DNA of 64,000 bases, taken from positions 2,046,001 through 2,110,000 of the forward strand of contig PYIU01000001.1 of the NCBI GenBank assembly GCA_003415625.1, given 5' to 3'. This document shows, piece after piece, positions 24,232 to 34,829 of this stretch. The stretch is from Aquanectria penicillioides (lineage: Eukaryota; Ascomycota; Sordariomycetes; Hypocreales; Nectriaceae). A program made the translations under genes and the position numbers. The notes below the pieces were generated by a model. The model was not told the origin of the DNA, did not search any database, and saw nothing but the letters and a program-made list of their open reading frames with translations. Position 1 is the stretch's first letter; every line of letters starts with the position of its first letter.

Positions 24232-27125
24232 ATGAACGACTCAAACACCCCTACGACCCCTGACACTGAGTATTCTCCGCCTTCCAGTCCACAGCAGAAG
24301 ATTCAATTGCTCAAAGACACCCGTCTGGCAGCAAAGCAGAAGTTGGCAAATCTGAACCTGAAAGAAAAGGTTTGTTGTCCAAGCCGTTGCCTCTCCGTGA
24401 CGATGTGCTGATTCCACAGGTGTCGTTACTCACTGCGGCCGACTTTTGGAGAACCAAGGCGATTCCCGAGAAAGATATTCCGGCTATCAAGACAAGCGAT
24501 GGCCCAAATGGTGCACGTGGGAGTATCTTTGTGGGCGGAACTAAAGTGTGTACCTTCAGCTATATCTAAGGTTGATGACACTGACTTCGCAGGCCGCTCT
24601 CTTCCCATGTGGCATCTCTCTAGCAGCCACATGGAACAAGTCACTTCTCTATGAAGTCGGACAACATCTTGCCGTCGAAGCTCGAGCGAGGTCAGCCGAG
24701 GTGCTTCTCGGTCCCACTGTCTGCATGCATCGTCATCCTCTCGGCGGCCGAAACTTCGAGTCATTTTCTGAGGATCCGTTGCTTACTGGAAAACTAGCCG
24801 CGCACTATATCAAGGGACTTCAAGACAAGAGGGTGTCTGCAACCATTAAGCGTAAGAAAGAAATTCATGTTTCCATTTCTTTTAAATACTAATGACTTTG
24901 AGCTAGATTTCGTTGGAAACGAACAAGAAACGCATAGATTGATTATCGACTCACTCATTACGGAACGTGCACTACGTGAGCTCTATCTCCGTCCCTTTGA
25001 AATCGCCATTCGCGAGGCAAACCCTTGGGCTGTGATGTGCTCGTACAATCTTCTGAATGGAGTTCATTGTGACATGAACATGCATACCCTCAAGGATATC
25101 TTACGCGGAGAATGGGGCTATGATGGGCTAGTATACCCCAGACGGATCCGAAGCAAGCTTATTGACTTTATGTAGCACCGTTGTCTCGGACTGGGGTGGC
25201 CTAAACTCCAGTATTGAATCCCTTCAAGCTGGGTGTGATATAGAATTTCCACATTCATCCAAGTGGCGTTTTGAAAAACTTGTCGCTGCCGCCAATGAAG
25301 GCAAGATTAAGATATCGGACATCGACCAAGCCACGGAAAACGTGCTCACCCTAGTAGAGCGCCTGAAAGGGGGCAGCATGGCACCTGAGGAGCCCGAAAG
25401 AGTCGATGATCGAGAGGAGACAAGACGACTCATTCGCAGAGCAGGCCACGAGGGTCTTACTCTTCTCAAGAATGACCATGGCATTCTTCCCCTGTGCCCT
25501 AGTTCTACGAAGCTAGCAGTCATCGGTCCTAATGCCAACCGTGCTATCGCGGGAGGTGGTGGAAGTGCCAGTCTCAATCCTTACTATACCACAATACCTC
25601 TCGAAAGCATCCGCAAGGTTTCTGAGAAAGACGTTGTCTTCGCACAGGGATGCCATATTTATAAATGGCTGCCAGTGGCATCGAAATACTGCACCGACAA
25701 GTCAGGCAAGCCTGGCGTTACCATTGACTGGTTCTCTGGGGATAAGTTTGAAGGGGACGCTGTTGTAATTCAACGAAGAACAAACACGGATCTTTTCCTA
25801 TGGGACTCTGCACCTATTAGCCAAGTTGGCCCTGAATGGTCGGCTATCGCAACAACATACCTAACTCCGTCAACTACTGGTAGGCACACTGTCAGCTTTA
25901 TGAGTGTGGGGCCTGGAAAGCTCTACATCAATGGAAAGCTCGTACTCGATCTGTGGGATTGGACGGAAGAGGGAGAGGCCATGTTTGACGGTTCCATCGA
26001 CTACTTGGTTGAGGCAGACATGGAAGCGAACAAAGCCGTGGAGATTAAGGTCGAGATGACGAACGAGCTCCGCCCTATTTCGAAACAGAAGCAATTCAAC
26101 CTTACGCACAAGTACGGTGGATGCCGCATCGGGTTCAAGGAACAAGATCAGGTCGACTACATCCAAGAAGCTGTCGAAGCAGCCCAAGCTGCTGATGTGG
26201 CCGTTGTGATTGTTGGTGTGGATGCTGAGTGGGAGTCGGAGGGTTATGATCGTCAGACAATGGACCTCCCTGTCGATGGAAGCCAGGATAAACTGATCGA
26301 GGCGGTTGTAAAAGCAAACCCTCGCACAGTTGTTGTCAACCAGTCGGGTAGTCCCGTTCACATGCCTTGGGCAGATCGGGTGCCCGTCATTATTCAAGGA
26401 TGGTACCAGGGGCAGGAGGCAGGCAATGCCTTGGCCGATGTCCTATTTGGAATCGAGAACCCGAGTGGAAAGCTACCTGTGAGTTATTGTGGGCATTTTG
26501 AAGCGGCTGATGATTTCTAAGAGTTTTACTAGTCCACATTCCCCAAGCGCATCGAGCATACTCCCGCATGGCACAACTGGCCGGGAGAGAACCATGAAGT
26601 CCTATACGGCGAGGGCCTGTACATTGGTTACAAGCACTACGACCACACAAAGATTGAGCCACTGTTTCCCTTCGGTCATGGCCTCTCATATACAACATTC
26701 GAGTACGGTCGCCCTGAAATCTCGCCTCGCATCCTTGCCAAGGACGGGTCGATCAACATAACACTGGCCGTCTCAAATGTGGGTTCACGCGCTGGCGCCG
26801 AGATCGTCCAAGTCTACGTCCACGATGAGAAGAGCCGTCTTCCACGACCGGAGAAGGAGCTTGTCGCCTTTGAGAAGGTCTTCTTAGAGGAAGATGAGAC
26901 GAGACACATTACTATTACCTTGGACAAGTATGCTGTCGGATACTATGACGAAGCAGTGCCAGGGTGGATCGCGGAGGAGGGCACTTTCCAAGTACTCATC
27001 GGAGCATCGAGTGCGGATATCAGGTACGTGCTGGCAACCCAATCAGTATTTCGGGTTACGAAGCTAACCAGCGTAGGCGAACGACGAAATTCCAGGTCAC
27101 GGAGTCTTTCACCTGGGTGTTTTGA
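24232..27125 (+). CDS. family GH3 beta-glucosidase with PA14 domain
   Basis: Seven exons (24232-24369, 24420-24545, 24593-24851, 24907-25126, 25176-26478, 26533-27023, 27077-27125) give 861 residues. It should release glucose from the non-reducing end of beta-linked glucosides. In order: GH3 N-terminal barrel with TSDGPNG, GGRNFESFSEDP, KHFVGNEQE and the nucleophile motif VVSDWGG (Asp about 253); the second alpha/beta domain with a PA14-type insert from about residue 420 to 560 (DWFSGDKFEG..LYINGKLVLDLWDW); GVDAEWESEGYDR with the likely acid/base region; QGWYQGQEAGNALADVLFG; and a C-terminal fibronectin-III-like domain. No signal peptide is visible, so the enzyme is probably intracellular. 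Intron 4 must use a GC donor (25127) to keep the frame; the nearby GT (25131) would shift it into a stop. Other introns are conventional. Confidence 0.9.
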
Positions 27126-27876
27126 GGATTAAGCACGAGTGAGTGCTCCGAGTGAGGACTCGCGGGAGATGATGGGCCGACAGGCCAGAATGCTCGTGGG
27201 GGACGCTAGAGAGAATCTCCTTTTCTTTTCATTTCTTGTCATTCGTTTGTAAATGTCTTACTACGGCCAGGCAGGCCTCAAGATCGAAATATCATTCTGA
27301 GCTGGACACGACTGTGCATCAGGTTGAAGATAGCACCAAGTGGGTTGCGGTTACAGGCACATCGATTGAGAGAGCATCGCGTTGCGGGAGCAGATAATAT
27401 TCAAGCCCGCGTTGAAACACTGCGGGCCGCTCAATTCGCTTTTTTTTTTTACATTGATTTATCATGATACCCGTCTCGTCTCGGGAGATCCAAGCAAGAA
27501 CGTAATGTGATTCCTCGAAGCGCAAAGCCAGGTCTAAGTGATATTCACCCCATGGTGAGCGCGTCAACCGCTTGCTCGAATTTGTGTGAGGAGTGCGCCA
27601 GCTGTGTGGCTGTGAGAGAGAGGTGTAATCTCCAAACTTTAGTTTTTATCTGCACCAGGTCAGTCACGGACGCTGCTTGCGAGGCACGAAGAAGCCGGCA
27701 TACCTCGTACAGTGAGACTAAACGTGCCGACGTGCTGTCGACCATTCCGACAAGGCACATCGGCAATTCCTTTCCTCTATAGCGGTGTGTTTTTGTCCTC
27801 TCCTTTACCCCGTGTTCACCCGCCGCACAATTTTTCATGTGTGTCCCGACATCATGCGCCGTTCTGGGCCTCCTCC
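27126..27876. other. convergent intergenic region
   Basis: Shared 3' flank of the beta-glucosidase gene and the minus-strand Y14 gene. A T-run lies at about 27440-27450. Nothing coding is supported. Confidence 0.5.
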
Positions 27877-28453
27877 TCATTCGCGCTCCTCGCCCTCCTT
27901 GGCCGCGGGGCTGCGACTGCGGCTGCGTCCTCCCCTTCGGCCACCACGACCTCCACGACCGCCCTTGCCTGGCGGGGGCCGCACGAAGGCGAAGTCGACC
28001 TGGACGGTCTGGTCCAGCAGCTTAGAGTCGTGGGCGCCGTCGATGGCGGCTCGGGCCTCTTCGAGAGTGGTGTATTCGATCAATGCGTATCCCTGTTACA
28101 GAGGCGAAGGAAGGAAAAAATTGTCAGCAAGGGGTTGTGCTACACGACAAAATCCACAGTATAGAGCCCAGAAAGCCTGTAACGCGGGGAGAAGGAGGGA
28201 GGGAGGCTACCTTGACATAGCCGCTACGGCGGTCCAGGTTGAGGTGCATGTTCTTGATCTCTCCAAACTCGCCAAACATGTCCTGCAGGGCCTCCTCGTC
28301 GGCCTCCTCGTGGACGTTTGTGACGATAATGATCCAGCCCTCGATGGAGCGCACGGCCGTCGCCTTGGTGTGAGTTTGCATGTCGGACTCGTTGCGCACC
28401 GGGGGCGGCGGCGACGCGTTGTCGACGTCAATGTCCATCTGTTCGTCGGCCAT
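27877..28453 (-). CDS. RBM8A: exon junction complex RNA-binding protein Y14 (RBM8A)
   Basis: Two exons on the minus strand, 28453-28211 and 28092-27877, give 152 residues. Y14 pairs with Mago in the exon junction complex deposited upstream of spliced exon joins. A single RRM is visible: [19 protein letters not shown] with RNP2 (IIIVTNV), then [21 protein letters not shown], and RNP1 KGYALIEY formed across the splice. The C-terminus is a glycine/arginine-rich stretch ending in SRSRSP, shorter than but comparable to the RS tail of animal Y14. The acidic N-terminus ([11 protein letters not shown]) also fits. Intron 118 bp, GT..CAG. The start is the first ATG in frame. Assignment rests on near-continuous motif agreement with the family. 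Confidence 0.93.
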
Positions 28454-29241
28454 GGTGAAGGGATGGAGGCTCTTGAGCGGCAGCGGAAGGCGCAAATTGA
28501 GGCGTGGAGAGGTGGACGAGGCGCGTGGTCGTGACGGTGAAGCTGTCCGCGGGGCAGAGTGCGGCGTTGCAAGGTCGGGAAGACATGTCACGTGATGTGG
28601 CAATTGGAGCAGGCTCTCGCTGCTGCTCTCCTTGTTCTACAGGTAGCTTGAGGTGGATTCGGTGCTAATTTGGGCATTTTTGTACGGGACATAGCTCTTG
28701 GACGCGTCAAATCCATTCGCGTCCCAACTCTGGGGTTTTGGGGAGAATTACTAAGGAGGTGTGTCTGGAGATAATTTTCCTTCTGACAAGCGTCATCTTA
28801 ACTCCGGGCCCCTGGCTCAGCTCATGTTGAGCGGCGTGAGTCACTCGCCGTAATCACCGTGGAGCAAATTCACACACAAACTACGGCCTCCCAAAGCAGC
28901 GCAACAGGTTGGTGCCTACAGTCACAAGAGAGGTGCGCCGCGCCCATGCTGCTGATTGGAATGGCCTGGATTTTGCTTGAAGAATTCCGACAAATCGATC
29001 ACATTGCACCTGTCTAGGAGTGTAATTGGGTTGCGAACATATGTGTTGTATTGACAACCGACACCGGACGCCGCGTGGAGCCGTAGTGCTTCTTCGCACC
29101 TCTCGTCTTTCTTGAGGGGGCTCAGCCTATCAAGCGACCCAACCTAGTCCATCTTCCATAACTGAATCAAGCATCCATCGATGAACGGTTTCGCAAGCCA
29201 ACCTCCCAGTACCGTTTTTCTCGCATAGCAAAGCCATTCGT
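28454..29241. other. intergenic region between Y14 and eS30
   Basis: Both neighbours lie on the minus strand, so this holds the Y14 promoter and the eS30 3' region. No gene is supported. Confidence 0.5.
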
Positions 29242-29633
29242 TTAGTTGCCGGGGTTGGGGTTCATCTGTAACTGGAGTCAGCGATGCCGCTCCTTGCTGG
29301 TGCTTCTCGACGCGAAGCGGTCTGCTCACCTTCCGCTTGCCACCAGTAAGGGTGACGTTGACGAAACGACGGGTGTACTTGAGGCGCTTAAGAGCACGGC
29401 CCTTGGGGACCTTGGTCTTCTCCTGCTTCTCAACCTATAGGGCGGGATGGTCAGTCATCGGGGTCGTCGGGACGAGATGGGATGGGAACGGGGGATATCG
29501 AGGAATCGTACTTTGGGGGTCTGAGACTTGACCTTGCCTGGAGATAAAATGTCAGCAACGATGAGAGAGTCGCGGCGCGAAATAATGGGGGAAACGTACC
29601 GGCACGGGCAAGAGAACCGTGAACTTTACCCAT
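29242..29633 (-). CDS. RPS30: 40S ribosomal protein eS30
   Basis: Four small exons on the minus strand (29633-29600, 29537-29512, 29434-29330, 29265-29242) give 62 residues, the normal length of eS30. The protein reads [20 protein letters not shown], then [20 protein letters not shown] and [22 protein letters not shown]. It is very basic and sits near the decoding side of the small subunit. In contrast to animals there is no ubiquitin-like (FUBI) fusion at the N-terminus; the ATG begins the mature protein directly. Introns are GT..AG with sizes 62, 77 and 64 bp, and several phase joins fall inside conserved words, which makes the model very secure. Early introns are typical of fungal ribosomal protein genes. 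Confidence 0.96.
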
Positions 29634-32600
29634 GGTGATAGATTTGTTTGGTGGTGATGTGGTTGGTGAGTCGACGATCGGAAGTCGCACCAAAAGATTT
29701 TGGGGAATTTGGCAAATGGTTGTGGGCTGAATGGGATGTTTGCGTCACGTGAGCGGGGACCCAAATGCCCTGTCGGATAAACTTCCCCCGACCACTTTAG
29801 CCGGCAGCTTATGTAACTAATTTGCCCCAATTGCCCCACCAGTGTGCTAGAGCTCCCAGCTGTCGGTCAGTTACTCATCTCGGCGAGAGAGCTTCAGATT
29901 CCAAAGAAGCTGGCCCATTATTGTACGAATTGACTTGCAACGTTTTCGAGATTTAGCCATGCTTCCTGTATCTAGGCTTTATTCGCAAGGGTTATCTCTG
30001 AGGCGGAGTAATGAATCGCTTAGGCCAAAAGGCACAATATTGATGATGACATTGTACACACAAGCTCACCAGTCTGATGGTTGCTAATAAGTGCGGGATA
30101 CGCTCATTGGGTAGACATCTAGATGGGCAAAATAGGCGTCATGGCCTCTTATAGGGCTTAAGGAGTGTCCCTCTCTCACTCGTCGAGTCAAAATGTCAGT
30201 TGTGCTGGCCTATGGTTACATCGTCCCTCTACTAGCATGAGCTCTCAAGATGCCCAATTCTACAATAGGCAGAGATCAGTCTACAGAGATCAGGCAAGGG
30301 CGGAATGCGTTGTTGTGCTTTAAATAAGTCACTTTGTCTCGTGGCCCTGTCGAAAATGGCAACATAAGGTTGGAAATGCTCAATTGGGACAACTACCCTT
30401 GAGTCCGAGTTCGCCTCGCCTGAGTGGTGATAGACCGTAACAGACCATGGCCAGGTCGGCTGAAGTGAGCCCGTCGGTCCAGTATCCGAACCAATGTTTC
30501 TTCTGCAGGTTTTTTTGTGAATGTAACTCTCGGGTCAGTCCGAGGCCATGCAGGCCCAGTCAATGCGTCCCCTGAGCATCCTAGACGGCGTTGACGCAGG
30601 AACCAATATGTTGTCTGCTGAACTGCACATTCAATCTTGGCATGATGGCTTGATAGATCAGCTGTTGGTGTAGTCTAGCGTTGAGCCCACGGAAGCTTTT
30701 TGTTGCGGTAAAGCACTTACCACTGTTTTTCATAGCTGAATGATGAGCGAAATTTTCTTCTTGACCTGAGGTCTAGACGTCACCAGGTGTCACACACTTG
30801 CATGACTACCTGCAGGAAAATGTTGAGTCGTGATAACTCTGCGTGGTGACTAGATTCTCCACGAACGAATAAGGTATGGTGATATCAACAGTGGCAACAA
30901 ACACAGATTCTTAGCGAAATAAACCCCGCAAAATACAACTCTGTACAAAAAGAAATGCAGTCTATTAAATGCCACCACCGTCATGTCAAAAGAAACGATT
31001 GCTCTTCGCCAATTGAGAACTCTGGGCGGCATGCTTTAGGGTAGGCTACTCAGCGCCTGGCAAGCCACAGACGCAAGGTGGGCGCACAGTGGAGGGGTTC
31101 AAGCTGGTCAGCGTGCCATTGCATTTCAGCCCAGCAGGCCAGGCTTCACACGCAGCACAAGCGCCACCACGCTTCCCCGACCTCGACGAGCCTCTCGGGT
31201 GGACCTGATCTGCGCATGGAGACGGAGGCATGTGTGTGCCTATTCTCGAGGCTCGGCGCTAAAACTGGGTCTGGTTCGGTTCGTACGGGCTAGGGCTGGC
31301 GATGATGCTAGACGAGATGGCATGCCGTATGCTATGCCATGCCATGCCAGACTAGGCATGTACATGTATGTTGACGAGCTGTTACGAGAACCAAGACTCA
31401 AGACTCCAAGACTCCATTGGGATAAGCGACGGTCGATGGAGGGGCAACTGGGAGGGGGGGGGGGCCTTTCCCATTTCTGTCGTCCGAGCTCGATAGAGGA
31501 GCCTGCAGGGTTCAGCAAGCCCAGAGTAGCCGCTGGGCGACCCAAATACGAGACCGTCTGGACGCGGCTTGTGGCAGATGGGAAACCATAGCGCGCCCCC
31601 ACCCAGTTGTTGCCGATCAGCACTTGGACGAGGGACAAAAGGATCAGGCACCATAGGTAGCATGCAGCTGGACACGCAGACAGGGTGGCCGCACGAAGTA
31701 TACTTTGCAGGTATTTCCCGGGTGCCGGAGAGTATCGGTCTCAGTCGGACGGGAGAGGAGGTCCATTCGCTGCGCCTGAAACGGCGACAGAGAATACGAT
31801 GTTTTTTTCTTTGGTCTTACCTAAGTAAAATAATATATACTGTATCTTATTCAGACAGACAGTGTTGTTGCGCGACATGTGTGATGTGATGCTCTGGCAC
31901 ACACATGCTCACATACAACAACAATTCACATTGAGGCGCACGGCTGACTGTACTACTGTGCAGAGTTGGACTGACATGGCTCAACAAATAGAGGGACGGA
32001 TGAAAAAAAAAATAGATGCCGGAGGGTTTCGTCATCGTCACCTGTGGGTTTCCAAATAATTAAGGAGTCGCTGTGGTGATGCGTCCACCTCATCATCCAT
32101 TGCTGCACCAACTGCTGCAGAGACCACACCGCATCAGCTCGTCGTGGGCTTTTTTCCAGCTGCTGCTCAAGCTGTGCGTATGCACAGGCCCGCCCACCCC
32201 CAGATGGGGACTAGCACGCGGCAACACGAACAGCACGACAACACCACGCAACACCGGCCGACCCATCACATCACCTCGCATGGCCTTGCAGCGCGGCCTG
32301 CAGCAGCTAGATTGGTTTTTTTTTTTCTTCTTCTTTGGTGCCAAGGGCTCGTTTTTTTCAGGCGAGGCCGGCCCTCTTGCAAGCCGGATTTCCTGTTTAT
32401 CAGTGGCATGACTGGGGAGGGCTTGGTGGTCGGCGGGCTAGGCCTGCATCCCGTCGAGGAGCCGTCCACTCCAATAATCCATCCCATTCCGCACGCTGAC
32501 TGGCCTCCAATCGACAGACACGCAGGCCGTACAGGGCCATGTATGCACGTCCGAGGCCGCGACCTACCATGGCACATTGACGGCTTGAATCTAAAGACCA

Positions 32601-33762
32601 ACCACCGAAGTCCTGCCTCGATACGTGTTTGGTCTATCGTCTATCCAATGCTGTTTTCCCACTGCCCTTCGCCCCTCACCGTCCACATACATGCCTTATC
32701 CGCGCCGTCGTCTGCGCCTAGGATGGGATGGTGTCACTTTCCAGGCTATGCCGTTCAACTCGGCGACGGCGCCGCCACGCCAGACTGTATCTTGCCAGTT
32801 TTCTCTACTAGCAACACATAGTTGCCCGGGCAGTGTATGCGCTGCCAGGACCCGACGGCCCCAAGGCCCGAGGCCCAAAGGCCCAAAGACCCTGTGATGG
32901 ATGACCTAAAGCTGCAGGTCCGGGATTCCCATCATCCCTCTCTATATATGCCGTAATTGCAGGACGTGCTGCTGCCGGGGGAGGGAGGAGACGCACTTCG
33001 GATGTACCTTGGGCATCTCCATGCTACTGTGTGTAAAAAAAAACTCTGTGCGAAGACACCCTATGCCCCTCTCGTCGCCGTGCAAGACAGAGTTCGGGTG
33101 CTATTTTTGGAGGTCAACCACCTAAATCTGGGATACTGGGGCGGGCGTCGCGGGGGTGGAGGGGTTGGCAGGGCACTTTACGTGGAAAAAGTCCCCTGCA
33201 AGTCCCAAGGGAGCCCACTGAATGCCCACTGTAACAACGGGTCAATGGTGCCATTCGACGCTGGGACTGGACGTCGTGCGCGCAATTAGACGCCCAATCG
33301 CAGCGGATCCCGGGACAGCCACACTACTTCTTAGTGCCCACCTTGTCAGTTCGTATTTTCCTTTGCTCGGCCGATTGAGCCACTGGTCCTGCCCAGCTCA
33401 TGGGTCGGCCTCTTGTTTTGCTTTCTCCAGCTTTTTTCTTTCCGGCTCGTCGTGTGCGGTGGCTTAGCTGCAAGTTTGACACGAGCCAAGCTCTAAGCGG
33501 ACGGTGGACGGCGAACGAAGGCCCATGAAAGGCGCAATTGAGATAAGAAAGAAAGCGGGAGGAGCAAGAAGAGAAGCAGAAGAAACGAGAAACAAGAAAG
33601 AGCTCCAGCCTCGAGCAGGTGGAAGTGGGGTTACGAGATATCCTCAGGTCCATGGTGGTGTCTCAAGTTAGTTGCTGTTTATAGCGCCCTCAACTGCTAA
33701 AGGGAGCGCTCTGTAAGCCTTGTAGGAATAGCCGCAACCCCCCTGTAAGCGAGCCTAGACAA

Positions 33763-33786
33763 CGATGGCGATGGCGATGGCGATGG
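33763..33786. repeat. (GATGGC)n hexanucleotide repeat
   Basis: About four tandem GATGGC units. Confidence 0.85.
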
Positions 33787-34001
33787 TGACTCCAACGGCC
33801 CGCTCGGATCGGGGCTGGCTCGTGGTGCTGGTACCAGTGTGTACCCTAAATTTCTGCCAAGCACAGGGGGACCCGCATCCCGCATTCCCACGATGCCGGG
33901 AAGACCGCTGCTGGGTGGGCGGGGCCCTCGGCGGGCGCCAGGCGGGCACTTTCACTGAGGTGACGGTCGGCATCGTCGACTGGGATCCGTATTGCGAATA
34001 A
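33765..34001 (+). CDS. possible small cysteine-containing secreted protein (weak)
   Basis: A 78-residue open frame. It begins with Met-Ala repeats encoded by the (GATGGC)n tract, followed by a hydrophobic stretch GWLVVLVPVCTLNFCQAQ that could be a signal peptide with cleavage after AQA or QAQ. The remaining about 44 residues contain three cysteines and no long repeats. No splice sites are needed. I do not recognise a family, and the frame could be fortuitous or an upstream ORF in the leader of the 34830 gene. Confidence 0.22.
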   Translation: MAMAMAMVTPTARSDRGWLVVLVPVCTLNFCQAQGDPHPAFPRCREDRCWVGGALGGRQAGTFTEVTVGIVDWDPYCE

Positions 34002-34829
34002 CAAGTCGCTTCCCCTTCGCCCAACAAGCTTAATCCCGGCTGTCGACGCTTTTCCCTCCCGTTTCCATTTCCATTTCTATTCTTCGACCAACAAGCTGCT
34101 CCTGCTCTTGTGCTGCGAAGAATTTCCATCCAATCCGTATCCAAACCTCCCCCCCTTCTCCTCTCGATACTAGTACCTACGGCCTGCTCCCTCCTCAGCC
34201 GCTCTCTCGTTCGTATCACCATATCAGCTTTACCTTGCCATCACGCGACTGGGGTTGCTTTCTCTCCCGCCTTTTTCTTCCCCAGCCCTCCCAACCTACC
34301 AGAGAAAATTCCCAGGTAGCATTTTCTTCTTATCCACCGCTTCTCGTCGTGGGCGAATCGCTCTATCCGTGGTTGGTTTGTCCATTCGCTTCGCGCCTCT
34401 CATTGCTCTGGCTCGTCTAGTGTATCCTCTCTTCGACAAGGACCACCCGCGAACAAGGAAAGAAGGGAGATAATGAGAGGAGAATCGAACCTAGCTACGA
34501 GATCGACGCACCTATACACCACCAATACCACCAGCACCACTCGGATCTAATGGATAGTCGACTTGGGTCGTAACCCGCCTGTACTCACATACGAACCACA
34601 CTCGCCTTCCGAACCAGCTCACTAGGACACACGGCCTGTAGGTTGTGATTTCATCCACCACCGCCGGCTGCCTTCACCCGCATTTCCTGCGACGATAACA
34701 CGGCAGAAAACGATCCAATTTTTGATTTCGTATGCCTCGTGTTACCTCGCAGCTTTAAGCACCTGGCAGGTAGTTGAGTCTCCATACGATCCCGACCTCC
34801 CCGACCTCCCACCACAACACAGCCAAATC

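Larger units (their letters stand above)
29634..34829. other. gene-poor region (5.2 kb)
   Basis: No gene with family support. The left end is the eS30 promoter. The section 29900-31050 is moderately AT-rich and blank. A G-run lies at 31453-31464, T-runs near 32318-32340, and (GATGGC)n at 33763-33786. The segment 33990-34829 is pyrimidine-rich and probably the long 5' leader of the gene at 34830. A short open frame that could encode a small secreted protein is listed separately. Confidence 0.45.
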
